Shown here: piece after piece, positions 10,016 to 21,398 of the stretch | Layout: each line of letters opens with the position of its first letter | Numbering within the stretch: position 1 is the stretch's first letter | DNA from: Paralithodes platypus | Taxonomy: Eukaryota; Arthropoda; Malacostraca; Decapoda; Lithodidae | Direction of reading: 5' to 3' | DNA: 64,000 nt | Assembly: GCA_032716605.1 (NCBI GenBank) | Contig: CM064530.1 | Span: 5,352,245 to 5,416,244 of the forward strand | Made by a program: the position numbers and the translations under genes | The notes under the pieces: generated by a model | Told to the model about the DNA's origin: nothing | What the model saw: the letters and a program-made list of their open reading frames with translations, nothing else | Databases searched by the model: none

Positions 10016-13000
10016 GTATGTGATTCTGCTCAAGAACTTTGTATATAATTTACTGTAAATAATTTGTATATTTATAAACATAATGAATGATTATAAAGGT
10101 GTAGATATTTATAGCTGCAGCAAACTTGGTGAAGGTACTGAAATTATCCAATATCTACTCACAATATTGTTTTATACATGCAGAGCAGCAATTTCCAGTT
10201 TGTCCAGCCCTTTACCTTTGCAATGGCCTGGGTTCTCTTTTAAAAATCTGGGGTTTGAATCCTAAAAGAATCTGCAACATATTTTGTTTTGCCGTAGTTA
10301 CTACTAGCCTGGCTGGACAGTTTTCCCTGTTATAAAAAACAGCCTTATTATGTATGAGATTAGTGAAGATCAATAGGGGTATGTGATATTTTAAAATTTA
10401 TTATTTTCTGTTTATTTAATTTTAGGAGCCAGACGAAATCTTACCCCACGGCCACGTGGAAGACGACGATGATGATGATGATGATGATTATGATGAGAAC
10501 GACGGTAATGAGTTTGTGGCACCAGATGACGACTCTTCTGTGTTTGTGGCTCCTTCCCCTGCCCCTCACACTGACAAGTCTCAGGAGGCTAGAATCCTTG
10601 TTCAGCAACCCCCAGAGACTAAGGTTTGTTAGCTGAATGCTACCTTTATTGTTATTATATATATATATATATATATATATTGTATATCTCTTGTGTTAGG
10701 ACTGGACCTATGCCTCGGAGACGTGGCCGGTTCAAGCGGAGGATATCAATAGTATGGAACGGAATGAGAAGAGAATGGTGAGATGGATGTGTAGGGTTAA
10801 TCTCAGGGACGGAGTATCGAGCGAGGAATTAAGAAGGCGTCTGGGCATTAGGAGTGTCAGTGAAGTGATGCGCACGAGCCGACTTGGTTGGTTTGGACAC
10901 AGTATACATATAAACCCTGTAAATATATACAGTATGTATATATGTACAGTATACTACATATATATACTGTAGTTGGAGTCACAGCGCTTTGCACGAAAAG
11001 GTCTGCGCAAAGCGCCGTGACAAAAATCGGTCTGGCCATTTTTTCCCATGCAAATATGCTTCAATTTCACAAATCATACGTCTGGCAGCGTGGCAGCTCC
11101 TGAGACAACGCGCCGGTTGTGTTACGCTGGTTAGTGGCCGGGTGGGCCTTTCTCCCCTAGAGTTACCGCCACATATTAGCCTTGTGCACCATAATACCTG
11201 GCGAAAGAAAGCTGACAGACTAAGAGATTGCTGCTATAGCAGAGCTGACCAAGGCTGGTGTCACAAGACCTTACACACCATTCAAAACAAAGCCCCCAAA
11301 ATCATCACAGGCTGCACAGCTACTATACCTGCAGATCACCTATATCAAGAGACGAAAGTCCTCAAAGTCAAAGACCACCTGGACATGAGAGGCACTCAAT
11401 TCCTGGCTCCAGCCTCCACAAACCAACACCATCCACTACACTACATGGCAGAACACCCACAGACACCAAGGAAGATACATAAAATGTTAAGACTAAGTGC
11501 TCCACACATGCAGTTTCAGTCTCTTGTCCTAATGGTGGCATTCCAGGCAACCCTGTTAAGGGCTGCTTCACTTGTAAAGCTTTTTAATTCGAGATCGGCA
11601 CGTATAGTCCGATCCCAGGTCTTCCTCGGTCCACCCCTTGTTGCAGCTCCCTCCACAATCACAGACCTGCATCTTTTCACCCAATTTTGTTCATCCATTC
11701 TCTCCACATGCCCATACCATCCCTGTCTACTTATACACATCTCGCTAATACTCTTTATACCTAAGCGTCTCCTCAGCTCATCATTAGTTATTCTATTTGT
11801 ATATGGATTGCTTTCAACTTTTTCTGTTTTTGTTTCTACTTTTGTCCGGTGATATATAAGTTAATCCCGGTCCTCACAGACAACTTGCTACAAGTTGTTA
11901 TGTATTTTATTCCAATATAGAAGACCTGTCTGGTTGTCAGCAGCTGACTGCCATCTCAAGTTGCTTGACAGGTCGCTAAATTCCATCAGTTTTATTCTAC
12001 CTCATTTGTCTCTTGATCTGTGTCATCGACGTAAAGTTGGTGCCCTTAGTCTTTTATTTAAAGTTTTTAACAACCCTCAGCATCCTTTACATGGGGTTCT
12101 GCCTGGGCCCTATGTCCGGGCTCGTGCAACTAGATTCACAAGCAATCTTAATGATCTTGCCATGAGCCGTGTTAATTTTTCTACTACACAGTTTTCACGG
12201 TGTTTTGTGCCGGCCATGGTTGACTTGTGGAATAAGTTGCCAAATGAGCTAGTCAATTCAGCTAATATCTCCATTTTTAAGTCTAGAGTTAATGCTTTTT
12301 TGCAGCATTAATTCTAATTTTTAAACTTATTTTATTCTATTTTATTGTATTATATTTATGCTTGATATCCTCCACTGCATAATATGTTATCTGTGTTTAA
12401 CCCGGGAACTGCGGGAAGACTCTTAAGAGTTCCCCCGGCGGACTGCGGGAAGACTCTTAAGAGTCAGAGAAAAAAAAAATCAACTTTAAACATAGATTTT
12501 TTTTTTTTTTTTTTTTTTTTTTGCCCCTGGGCCATGCAAAATATCACTCCTCTACCTCCCCACTTTCCTCCCCTCCTTCAGTTATCGCCTATTTTCCCTG
12601 TTATTCCCTTATTCTGAGGTCTATTTTCGTGCTAACATTAGCAAGTTGCAAGCAGGGCATTGTCATCTCTGTTAGCAAGCGAGTGCAAGAGAGAGAGAGA
12701 GAGTATCGATCGACTGTGTCTCAGTGGCCTTGGGGGAAATTGGTGGGAAAGCAGGTTGCCTCACCCATACATTATATAACTCGCGGCCTGTATCTCCGAT
12801 TTTGACCATCCAAACGCTGTTTTCACTCGTTTTATTGTTGTTTCAGGTTAATACCTTTATAATCAACCCATAATAGGCGTGTATGGATAAGTATTAATGC
12901 TATTTATGGTAAAATGAATATTTTAGTGATGGAAACAGCTCAAATACGTCAGCACAGGGGGTCGTTTCTAATTACCCCCATGCGCACTTCTTAGGTTAAT

Positions 13001-16000
13001 ATGTGTATATGTACAGTACAGTATACAGTATATATATATTTTTTTCCCTAAGTTGCCGTAGTCTCTCTCCAGTGCCTCCGGGTGTTTTGTGTGGATTGAT
13101 CTTGATGGTGTTTCTGCACCCTGGTTGGAGACTTCGGCATCTCATATAATAATAATAATAATATCCTGCAGTTTGGCCCCATACCTCCATCTCACCATTC
13201 TCATCTCATTACATTCCATTTTGTTGACATCCTCTACTTTTAACGGCCCATGTTTTTTAGGCATACGTCATTGCATTTCTAACACATGAGGCATACACCT
13301 TTCCCTTCAGGGAGAGAGGCATTCTTTTCATGGTCAGAACATCAAAACAACACCCAGCACACGATATCACACACAAATACTGTCATCTCTCTCTCCCTGC
13401 CCACCCCAAACCAGCTTCCAGAAGCACTGGAACACGCAGTCACACGCAGCTGCATGCACGACCTCCCAAAATTAATCCTGCTGAGTCCTCCCTTCCTCGT
13501 GAGGACAGAGTCCACCTGGCCAGGCTGAGATGTGGGCACCATCCAGCTCTTCTGAGCTATCAGAAGAGACTGGATGAATCCATCAGCGACGCCTGTCCAG
13601 GATGTAATGCAGCACCCTATACTATTAAATATATCATAGAAGACTGCATTCCACACAATCACTTACGCCAACAACATAATCTACACTCCTTGAAAGCCCT
13701 GTGGGAAAGCCCGGTCTCGGCCATGGCCTTCCTTAGGGACTCGGGGCTGTTCGGCCAGGCAGCCAAGGGAACGACAACAACAAACACACGTGACTGAATC
13801 ACCAGTCCGATCTTGTTTTTGTCCAAGTAAAGATACGTTTTTTTTTTTTTTTTTTGTCCAGTTGCATGTTACATCGTAGAGGCAGTTGTAGAATTAAGGG
13901 TTAGGGAGTCATAAAATAGACAAATATTGATTCAGATTGAGCAAAAATTCTCCAAAGTGGACCTCGTGAAATTGGGAGAACTGTGAACTTAGAACCTGTA
14001 AACTTGGATGGAACACTGTACTGTATACTTAAGTCTTGTTATAGGATTGGTTAGGCTGAAGTGGTTACATATACCGCAGGTACAGATGCTGCAGGCACGG
14101 TTAGCATTATACCAATACTGTATCTGCCATAGTGATAGCATGATGACCTCGGGCAGTGATATGGCATCACTTGATTGTACTGAAAGTCAACCCACACTTA
14201 GCCATTACAATGTGATGGAAAATGGTAGTTAAACCATTGTATAATTATAATATGTACTGCACCTTCTCTACTGTATTAGCTAACCTAAACTATACAATAA
14301 TGCTTATTAATCCACACCAAGTAAGAAGAGTAATGTTTTCTGATTCCCAGGAGAAGGCAGCGAGCTTCAAGTGCAAAGTGTGTGACCAATGGTTCCCTAA
14401 CCGGTACTTCCAACGCAAGCACATGTTGATGGAACACGAGAACCAGCTGTACGAGTGTCGGGTCTGCTCCTTCAACTCTGTCAATCCCGAGAAGTTGAAG
14501 AGCCATATTATTAAGCAACACGTCATCAAGAAGGAGCGCAATGAGCAGTCTCAGGTCTCCATTGACGACGTTAAAGTAGATCTAGATGAACTGATTACTA
14601 AACATACGCCACGGAAGGTGATCATGGAAGATGGCGTGGCGCTGGGACGTGATGCCAGCAATAAGATGAGGTTCATCTGTGCTGTCTGCGATCGGGTTTA
14701 CACCAGCAAATATTCCCTTGAGCGCCACGTTCGCTGCCACACAGGAGAAAAACCTTACGTCTGTGATGTCTGCAACTTCTCCACCAGTTACCGTGAGCAC
14801 ATGCAACGCCACATGACCAGCGTGCATCTCATAGTCCACTCAGACGAACCCAAGATTAAGTACAATCCCAAGAACTGTCGCAAAGAGGAAAAGAACGTTC
14901 AAACTGAGGACCAAGACCAGGACCAGGACCCAGACACGCCCGAGACCACCATCTTGGGTTTGGCTGATAATGTGAGTGAGGGGAGCGTCACCACCAGTCC
15001 TACTAATTCTGATGCGACCAGCAACTCGGACGGCGGGAAGAAGCGGCGAAACATCCTTCGCAAGCGCTTCGAGTGTGCTGCTTGCGGGATGAAGGCCACC
15101 CACAAGACGGATCTGGTCAACCACATCCGGGAGAAACACCCCAATGCTCACATTGAATCCCTGGATAACGGCGATGGCTCCAAGGTCCACTTGGTCGTGA
15201 CCATGTCCAAGAAGCAGAATGTCTCGCGGCGGATGGTGATCACCTGCACTGAGTGTTCCAAAGTCTTCCACGACACCTGGAAGTACAAGGTGCATATGCG
15301 ATCACATACGGGTGTCAAGCCTTTCGGGTGTAATCTGTGCGCTTTCTATGCCTCCACCAAGATGACCGTGCGAGATCACATTCACCGCAAGCACAAGACA
15401 GCTGAGAACCCCAAGATCCTCCTACGTACTGTGGCCATCGATGGTACGGTGGACCACGTTGAGATTAATATGCCACACAAGGAATTCAAATGTGACGTCT
15501 GTGACGCTGTTTTTGAGGACAACTACCACATGAAACTGCACAAGAAAAAGGCTCACATTGAAGCTGCACCATTCTCCTGTGTCGAGTGTGACCACCATGA
15601 ATGGGCCCGTGCCAGTATAATCATCCACTGCACCACAGAGCACCGGGACATGGATATCGAGGAACTTGTCCTCCGCAACGGTAAACCCTTCTCAGTGGGC
15701 CCAGTCAAACTGCCCACCTGCCAGCAGTGTGACAAAGTCTTTCAATACCAATCCCAGCTGTACATCCACCAAAAACAGCATACGGGCGAACGCAGTTTCA
15801 ACTGTGACATCTGCAACTACAGCACCAACCTCAAGTCCTCCCTGGAGAAGCACATCTTGAAACACTTGGCTGGAACTGCACCCAAATGTAGACGGGGAGG
15901 AAGTCGGGGTAAAAAGTCCACCAAGTCATCATCAACCACAACTGATGACCTCAACAATCCTGGGGATGTTAAGGAGGAAGGGGCCCAGAAGAAGCGTCCA

Positions 16001-16093
16001 GGCATTCCCTTCATAAACGTTGACACTGTGAATGAGGAAGCAACAAACACAGTGGTAGCAAACACAACAATTCCAGACCCACCAGAAAACTAA
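9185..16093 (+). CDS. C2H2 zinc-finger protein (11 fingers), spliced
   Basis: Three coding exons (9185-10015, 10426-10623, 14351-16093) join in phase 0 and give 923 residues from the chosen ATG. Residues 1-277 are Lys-rich, with an Asn run, a KKELPKS heptad-type repeat and basic clusters (RKKAKK) that could act as nuclear signals. Residues 278-343 hold an acidic Asp run. Residues 344-923 carry 11 C2H2 fingers, several linked by TGEKP-like linkers (TGEKP, TGVKP, TGERS). The family normally binds DNA in the nucleus as a transcription regulator, but the target here is unknown. The start is uncertain: a good acceptor lies at 9158 and the frame is open from there to the ATG, so an upstream coding or UTR exon is likely. 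The 3' end faces the integrin gene. I do not recognise a specific orthologue. Confidence 0.85.
9425..9525 (+). repeat. 21-bp coding repeat (KKELPKS)
   Basis: Four or five in-frame 21-bp units (AAAGAATTGCCAAAGAGCAAA) encode KELPKSK. They decay downstream into KELSKKK and KELSTKK. Only synonymous or single-base differences separate the units, which suggests recent in-frame expansion. Confidence 0.85.
10426..10623 (+). CDS. Zinc-finger gene, exon 2 (acidic)
   Basis: 66 codons between acceptor TTAATTTTAG and donor GTTTGT, phase 0 on both sides. It encodes EPDEILPHGHVE, then a run of nine Asp (GAT repeats), then VAPDDDSSVFVAPSPAP. No fold is recognised; it is probably disordered. Confidence 0.8.
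10700..10903 (+). mobile_element. LINE family A fragment
   Basis: Encodes ERNEKRMVRWMCRVNLRDGV and [19 protein letters not shown], the family A polymerase C-terminus. It lies in the zinc-finger intron 10624-14350, after a (TA)n run. Truncated at both ends. Confidence 0.75.
11190..11480 (+). mobile_element. Jockey-like LINE, RT C-terminal fragment
   Basis: The frame gives HKTLHTIQNKAPKIITGCTA, DHLYQETKVLKVKDHLDMRG and HPLHYMAEHPQTPRKI. This matches the post-polymerase region of Jockey/I-type LINEs (pattern LQ.VQN.AL...TGC...DHLH.ETKVL). It is interrupted on its 3' side by an antisense family A LINE. Confidence 0.65.
11478..11803 (-). mobile_element. LINE family A fragment, antisense
   Basis: The - strand encodes [40 protein letters not shown] and ALNRVAWNATIRTRD, followed by the family 3' tail. 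It contains the uninterrupted TTAA that is occupied by a MITE in the copy at 5560-6860. Confidence 0.75.
11895..12311 (+). mobile_element. CR1/L2-like LINE, C-terminal ORF end
   Basis: A 138-residue open frame ends FVPAMVDLWNKLPNEL..FKSRVNAFLQH. This is the typical end of CR1/L2-group LINE polyproteins (RR....LCLLYK..., FSRSF.P....LWN.LP, F...V..FL). It is unlike the LINE on either side. An AT-rich tail follows to about 12385. Confidence 0.65.
12401..12995. mobile_element. piggyBac-type TTAA MITE, family A copy b
   Basis: TTAA at 12397-12400 and 12996-12999 flank ends CCCGGGAACTGCGGG and the inverted CCTAAGAAGTGCGCATG. A 10-bp CTCTTAAGAG palindrome occurs twice near the CCCGGG end. Body matches 6178-6762 and 35590-36198 in the opposite or same sense. 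Contains a long T-run at about 12499-12522. Confidence 0.85.
13167..13345 (-). mobile_element. LINE family A fragment, antisense
   Basis: On the - strand it reads LTMKRMPLSLKGKVYASCVR and then NAMTYA with an in-frame stop, corresponding to the middle of the family A fragment at 5560-6118. Truncated by the Jockey-like LINE that follows. Confidence 0.6.
13346..13797 (+). mobile_element. Jockey-like LINE, 3' end
   Basis: The frame encodes HLARLRCGHHPALLSYQKRL, then a CPGC..(x)..H zinc-knuckle-like region, then ALWESPVSAMAFLRDSGLFG and QAAKG. It ends in an (ACA)n-type tail. This is the C-terminus of Jockey/I-group LINEs. The GLFGQAA-coding DNA is the same 3' tail used by the SINE-like repeats at 8084, 29755, 45786 and 52440. 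Confidence 0.65.
14030..14265 (+). repeat. Divergent duplicate upstream of zinc-finger exon 3
   Basis: Partner of 8675-8945, with the same block order, ending in TTAAACCATTGTATAATTATA. It lies within the intron, about 85 bp before the exon 3 acceptor. Confidence 0.5.
14351..16093 (+). CDS. Zinc-finger gene, exon 3 (all fingers)
   Basis: Acceptor TGATTCCCAG ends at 14350; stop TAA is at 16091-16093; 580 residues. Eleven C-x2-C-x12-H-x3-5-H fingers: two at about 14372-14521 (CKVC, CRVC), two at about 14670-14827 (CAVC, CDVC, joined by TGEKP), one at 15067-15136 (CAAC), two at 15239-15393 (CTEC, CNLC, joined by TGVKP), two at 15482-15641 (CDVC, CVEC) and two at 15713-15863 (CQQC, CDIC, joined by TGERS). 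All metal ligands are present. A DQDQDQD run separates fingers 4 and 5. The tail after 15863 is basic, then unstructured. Confidence 0.9.
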   Translation, partial: EKAASFKCKVCDQWFPNRYFQRKHMLMEHENQLYECRVCSFNSVNPEKLKSHIIKQHVIKKERNEQSQVSIDDVKVDLDELITKHTPRKVIMEDGVALGRDASNKMRFICAVCDRVYTSKYSLERHVRCHTGEKPYVCDVCNFSTSYREHMQRHMTSVHLIVHSDEPKIKYNPKNCRKEEKNVQTEDQDQDQDPDTPETTILGLADNVSEGSVTTSPTNSDATSNSDGGKKRRNILRKRFECAACGMKATHKTDLVNHIREKHPNAHIESLDNGDGSKVHLVVTMSKKQNVSRRMVITCTECSKVFHDTWKYKVHMRSHTGVKPFGCNLCAFYASTKMTVRDHIHRKHKTAENPKILLRTVAIDGTVDHVEINMPHKEFKCDVCDAVFEDNYHMKLHKKKAHIEAAPFSCVECDHHEWARASIIIHCTTEHRDMDIEELVLRNGKPFSVGPVKLPTCQQCDKVFQYQSQLYIHQKQHTGERSFNCDICNYSTNLKSSLEKHILKHLAGTAPKCRRGGSRGKKSTKSSSTTTDDLNNPGDVKEEGAQKKRPGIPFINVDTVNEEATNTVVANTTIPDPPEN

Positions 16094-16290
16094 CGTACAG
16101 TAATGGGATTGAAAATTTATCCAGATGCAAATCTTTGATTGAAAATACAGTACAAAACATAATCCCAACCATTCAAGAACATTTATTTATGATTTTAAAC
16201 AATACCCTTAATGCAGCAGAAAGCCACTAAATTACGATAGTTATAATAATAATTAACTGCTTGCTTTTACCTTCGTATATGAGGATAAAA

Positions 16291-16296
16291 AATAAA
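16291..16296 (+). promoter_or_regulatory. Candidate polyadenylation signal of the zinc-finger gene
   Basis: AATAAA lies about 200 nt after the stop codon, the first canonical hexamer downstream on the + strand. In such AT-rich sequence this could be chance. Confidence 0.3.
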
Positions 16297-16841
16297 AAAA
16301 ACACTGCAGCAAAACTGGAAAACCTTGACAAAATATACCAGTAGCTATGCAATTGCTTAATAAGAAACACTGAATCTTGAAATCCTGAACGAATGAACAA
16401 AACACATTTAACAACAACCTCCTGGGCCAAAGTCCTTAAGAGGCTGGATTAATATCATGTAAACCTTAACATTTATGCAAATTGAAGTGCCTTTACCTGG
16501 GATCATTGTTATCCAGTATTGTTCAACTCTGTCTTCCCTAAAGGATTTCCAAGATATTTTTAGCAATAATTTATATAAATTTTGATTCCCTAAAGGATTA
16601 CTAAGATAATTTATATAAATAATGACTGTTGATTTTGATTACCAAGTTACTGTAGTTTTAAAAGTAATATTATTATAAGGAATATTGTTAGATAACTAAG
16701 ATATATTTGAAGTAATGTTGATTGTTAACCATTATGGTGCTGGAATACTATGCCTTGTGTAGTACAGTAGTTGTGCTTTTTATAGTGTAGTATTTAATAT
16801 GACATTTACCATTGTGTATTACTTGTGTATTTTAGCAAGTA

Positions 16842-17003
16842 CACTCGACCAAGAAACAATCTTTACACTGGTGAGCTGTAAATAATCTAGTGTGAACGGA
16901 ATGAATCTGGTGAAACATACGTCTGTGAAATATTATCATAAGATTTCGACCCACTTCCATAATGTTTAGAGCGTTAGTGTAAAGATTGTTTTTTGGTCGA
17001 GTG
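16842..17003. mobile_element. mariner-type MITE with 28-bp inverted ends
   Basis: Ends CACTCGACCAAGAAACAATC and its inverted partner pair over about 28 bp with one mismatch, and each end abuts TA (16840-16841 and 17004-17005). TA targets fit Tc1/mariner. About 160 bp, no ORF. It is inserted at the 5' edge of a family A LINE. Confidence 0.7.
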
Positions 17004-17008
17004 TACAT

Positions 17009-17285
17009 CTAGAGTCAGAAGTGGCTGGGCGAAGTTTAGAGAGCTGTTGCTACTCCTGACCATGAGAGGATTCCGACTTCACCTCAAAGGGAAGGTGTAT
17101 ACCTTGTGTACTAGGAGTGCAATGACCTATGCCTCGGAGACCTGGCCGGTTAAAGCAGAGGATATCAATAGAATGGAACGGAATGAGAAGAGAATGGTGA
17201 GATGGATATGTGGGGTTAACCTCAAAGATGGGGTATCGAGCGAGAAATTAAGTAGGCATCTGAGTACTGTATTAGGAGTGTAATG
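17009..17285 (+). mobile_element. LINE family A fragment
   Basis: Encodes SRVRSGWAKFRELLLLLTMR, AMTYASETWPVKAEDINRME and RNEKRMVRWICGVNLKDGVS, then breaks. The tail to about 17400 keeps weak similarity. Positions 17400-18240 hold LINE-tail-like pieces (TCGAGTCAGCCTGAGTAC, GTGAAGGGGTGGCCATGAAC) and T-runs but no gene. Confidence 0.7.
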
Positions 17286-18249
17286 TGATGCGCAGACAAG
17301 AGAAGTGGTAATAGATAGAAATGAATGGAGAATGCTTGTGAATAGATGAGTGATAAGGCGGTCATTGGGTGCCAGTTGGACTAGAAAATAGTCCGTCAGG
17401 CGCCTGGTCTGGGGAGCCAGTTTATATGAAGGATGAGAGGTGGGCTGGCATTGTCGTCTGCCTGCTGAGACTGTAACCTCTCCAGGAGGTCTGGGGCCGG
17501 GGGAGTGCTGGAGGCCCTTAGTGATCCTTGGTCTTCGGATCTTCTCATGGGTGACCTAGAAGTGTGTGAATATAGATTTTGCTTTTTATGTTATGTTGTG
17601 CTATCCAGCTTATCCCTGTTCGGGCTCTATCTCGAGTCAGCCTGAGTACATAATATATTTTTTTTTTTTCCCCTAGACGCCGTAATTCCCGTGAAGGGGT
17701 GGCCATGAACATTAGGCGTTGTCACAAATTGGTAGGTCAAATTGCCCGGGCTTGACATCTACCAATAACATTTTGACAGAGCGGGTTTAACCTCCCAACC
17801 CTTTGATCAGCAGCTGATGCTTTACTGACTATGTCACGGCTCGTGATATACATTATTATTATTATTATTAGAATAACTGGATGAGATTAACCTGTTGATT
17901 AGGAATGCAATATGGTTTGAGTTATAACCCTATGTACCTGTAATGAAATAATTGTTACATCATAAATTGTTGCTTATTGACATAAGACATTACCTGGTTA
18001 AGTGTTTGAGGTTAAAGTATCTTTGAAGTTTGTAGAGACAATTTATGCAATGTTTTGAGTGTAAGAACAGGTGGTTTCTGTTTTTAATATTTGGTGTGTA
18101 GATAATTTGTTTAAAGTAATTTAATCCACATTTGGTTTGCCGCCTGCATTCAAGGTAGATTCACAATTCCTAACCTTAATCTGCCCAACATTACCTAATC
18201 TAACATCACATATCATAATCTAACTTACCATAACGTATTTCCAACTGTG

Positions 18250-18365
18250 TTGGTGGTGTAATGGTTTAGGTGCTTATGTTCTGGGTGTGGTGTCCCGAGT
18301 TCGAATCCCGGGACGACCATATGCTTTTATTAGTTTATTCAAGTACATTGGGGTTTGTAATTAAT
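18250..18365 (+). mobile_element. tRNA-derived SINE S2
   Basis: A-box-like GGTGTAATGGTTTAGGTGC and B-box-like GAGTTCGAATCCCGGG are spaced as in a tRNA. They are followed by ATATGCTTTTATTAGTTTATT. The acceptor stem does not pair, so this is not a functional tRNA gene. Confidence 0.6.
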
Positions 18366-18659
18366 GAGTAATGTTAAGAACGGGGTGTTACTTATAGTTT
18401 CATCAGGCCATTTCCTCTTCCAGCGTTCCTCTACATACTATATATTACTGTAAGGGTAGCGTACTGATGTTGGTTTTATAGGTAAGTATACAGAGAATTG
18501 AAATGGTAAGCGATATTATAATTTCATAAAATATGCTTGTGGTTTGTTAACAGATGTTTCTCCAGTGTTGACCAATGCCTTTTTCTGGTGTACTTTGTAA
18601 GATAGACTTGATAGTAAGAGTTTATAAATATGCATACAAGTATATACAAAAGTACAGTA

Positions 18660-18840
18660 GTAATTATAATGTAAAACTTGCAAAATATACAAATCAAAAC
18701 TGGGACGACACAGTATAAAAGCAAAAGAACTCATCAAATCGCTATGTGGAAATAACGCTTTAATAAAATATAATTTATGAATTAATGAACACAAAGCCAC
18801 CACATAGGGTGTACATCACTACATGAGCAAGTAAATCTGT
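18660..18840 (-). mobile_element. Penelope-like element 3' end, solo
   Basis: About 180 bp containing TGTAAAACTTGCAAA, TCGCTATGTGGAAATAACGC and CCACATAGGGTGTACATCAC. It is the same sequence that ends the PLE copies at 34491, 38912 and (opposite strand) 30605. No PLE coding sequence is attached. Confidence 0.7.
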
Positions 18841-19019
18841 GATATTTTTGTAGAGATTTTGCTGATATTTTGTGAAGCAAGCAGTGCCTTCCTGTACCAT
18901 ACTCTGTATACAGTATTTATAAGATGAAGTTGATAGTGGCTTTATTAATATTATGCTTACAGGTAATTTACATTTTAATACTGGTTATTTAAATATATAC
19001 ATTATTTTCAAAGTTTTAA

Positions 19020-19110
19020 GTAGTTTCCACATAGTGATTTTGATCAGTTCTTTTGCATTTATCTGGTGTCGTCCCAGCTTTAGTTTGTTTATTTTGCAAG
19101 TTTTACATTA
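19020..19110 (+). mobile_element. Penelope-like element 3' end, partial
   Basis: Inverted relative to 18660-18840: TTTCCACATAGTGATTTTGAT through TTTGCAAGTTTTACATTATA. The pair forms a loose inverted arrangement separated by about 180 bp. Confidence 0.65.
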
Positions 19111-19299
19111 TAAGTAAGTAACGAGTGCCTTCCCTGAAGTACCTCAAAGGAGGTTTAGTTTGTATACAGTGAATTATACCATTATTGGTACATGTTCACA
19201 CATTTTGAGAGTTTTGTAACTTTAGGTATTTTGACAGTTTATTGTGTACCCAGTGCCTTGTCTTGACATAATCAAGTTGTTTACATACATACAGGGGAC

Positions 19300-19640
19300 A
19301 TGGGCCAGTTTTCTGGACCACTTTCTCCCTCATGTTTAGCCCCATTAGTTTTCAGATGTTAAGATGTTTGCCCCATTAGTTAGTTGATTTTAAGACCTTT
19401 AGCCTCATTTCTTCATCAATATTTAGACCTTTCATGCTATTTAAGTGTAAATTTTTTCCCTGGCGAACGATAGTGAGCCTGTAATGTTGGAAGAACCGCT
19501 TTCGGCCGGGAAATTTACAAATTAATCTAGAAAAGAGATCTAATGGATGTTTTTTTTTTTTTATATTTGATGGAGGTCTAGGGAGGAAACTAGAAAAATA
19601 ATGAATACATGCAAAAATTGCCCAAAAAGTGAACCATCTC
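19300..19640 (+). repeat. Dispersed repeat R, copy 1
   Basis: Shared with 25110-25490 and in part 21520-21640. Landmarks are CTTTCTCCCTCA, AAATTTTTTCCCTGGCGAAC, GAACCGCTTTCGGCCGGG and TGATGGAGGTCTAGGGAGGA. It is non-coding; ends not defined. Confidence 0.55.
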
Positions 19641-19959
19641 CCCTTAAAGACTCTTATGTATGTATGTGTACCCAGTGCCTTGTCTGACAGTATCAAGTTG
19701 TTTGTGGCTTACAGTATTTTATAGTATAGTATTTGCACTTTTTAAGTGAATTTTATAGTAGTTTATAATTATATTGCCATATACTGTAAAAGTGCTTCCC
19801 AAAACATTTTGGAAGGATCTGCCAGTGGCATTTAGGGATCGAGTTATGTAATGTTATTAATGTTTAGGTAATTATTCCCTGGACACTGTATTTTACTCTT
19901 TCTATCAGATAGCTCCATTTCTGCTGAGAAAAAATATCTGACGGATGAAATATTATTAA

Positions 19960-20365
19960 CTCATTGGCTGCGGGAAACGTAGTACTGTACTACGTTTTGG
20001 CAAGTTACAGCAATTTACAGGCTTTAAAAGCCTGTAAAAGCTGTAGAAATCGAGTGTCAGTGGACGGGACCGCGAGGGGCCCACATCCGACCGTCCATGC
20101 ACTGAGGTACCAGACCTGGGTCCCAGTAGTACTGCCAAAGGCAAAAAAAGTGCTACATTGCTAATAAATAGCGAGTTTTCCCCAATGTCTATGGTAGCGC
20201 TGCGGGTGAACCCCGCGAGCTGTGAAGCTCATTCTAGTGTAATTTTGAAGCTATTATAGTCTACGCTTCGGCAGAATACATTTAATTTTATGCAGACACT
20301 TGATTAATCATTCAGGAGTGCCTGAATATGCCCTAAATAGCCCAAATATGCCCGCAGAGAAAGGG
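19960..20365. mobile_element. TTAA MITE (TCATTGGCTGCGGG type)
   Basis: TTAA at 19956-19959 and 20366-20369. Ends TCATTGGCTGCGGG and (inverted) CCCTTTCTCTGCGGG are partly complementary. No ORF of note. Confidence 0.6.
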
Positions 20366-21173
20366 TTAAAGTATTCGTAGAGATGTCATCCAATTCAAGA
20401 TTCATTGTAAACTAAGTTAAAGGTCTCTGAAGCCTCGGAACCTCGCTAAGGCATTGCTGCATCATGCTTACATTTGGATAGGCTTCCAAACAATAATCCA
20501 GGGATATTGAATTGGACTACACTTCATTAGAATATTGTATTGTCACAGTTTACAAATGATCATATATATACTGGTTTATTTAGAATCTCCTTTCCCTCGT
20601 ATTATCAACCAATGCCTTCCTTAATGTGCCTTTCAAAGTGTATTGATAGTGTCTTAAGAAAGTGAGTAGCTTAATAATATAAGTATCTGCACCAGTTTGT
20701 TGGACAATTTCAGATGCCAATGTAATAGTTTGATAATTTTTACAAGATGTTTAAATATTGTTTCATTCTCCGTAGCTCACTCTTTATTATTATTATTATT
20801 TTCTGTTACTGATAATATAATTAGAATTATAGATCAGATTAAATATGCCATTTAAACAGTAGTAATGTAACTTAATTTTTTGGTATATTGGTCTCTTCAA
20901 TATACATATATTGCTCTGTTTAGTTGGCTAAATAAATACTATGTGTAAATGTAGGCTATCTGAAAAACTTCCTCGCAATGCCTAACTAGAATCTGCTAAG
21001 AAATTTATAGATATTTATTATTTTGAAAGATTAAGATAGGCCTATGACATTGTGACCTAATTATTTGGCCAACTATATTGTAGATCCATGGACAAAAGTG
21101 TTGGCCCTTCGACATAATTTGTAATAGTTTTCCTTTCTTGGTTTGATACAAAAACGTTCCTGAGCAAGTTTAA

Positions 21174-21398
21174 CCCTCTCACATCCTTATGACGCAGAGG
21201 TTGCCAGATTAGCAATAAGAAATAGATTACTCTCACTTATAATTACCTCTCCAAAATTAGTTTTCTGCCCACAGCTAACTCAAAGACAACTGCAGAGGTT
21301 GAAGTAAATAAACTAAAGGTTTATAAATACCCCGGACGGTAACAAATGCTTTAAAGTATCCCTAATAGGCTCAAAAATTGCGTCAGGATGTGAGAGGG
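21174..21398. mobile_element. TTAA MITE with near-perfect inverted ends
   Basis: TTAA at 21170-21173 and 21399-21402. The ends CCCTCTCACATCCTTATGAC and, inverted, CCCTCTCACATCCTGACGC match over about 22 bp with one short indel. 225 bp, non-coding. Confidence 0.8.

Noticed and set aside
14222..14350. Frame extending upstream of zinc-finger exon 3 to an ATG at 14222
   Set aside because: A good splice acceptor at 14350 and phase agreement with exon 2 show this part is intron.
18250..18320. Possible tRNA gene
   Set aside because: A and B boxes are present but the acceptor stem does not pair and the 3' side matches a SINE family; judged tRNA-derived.
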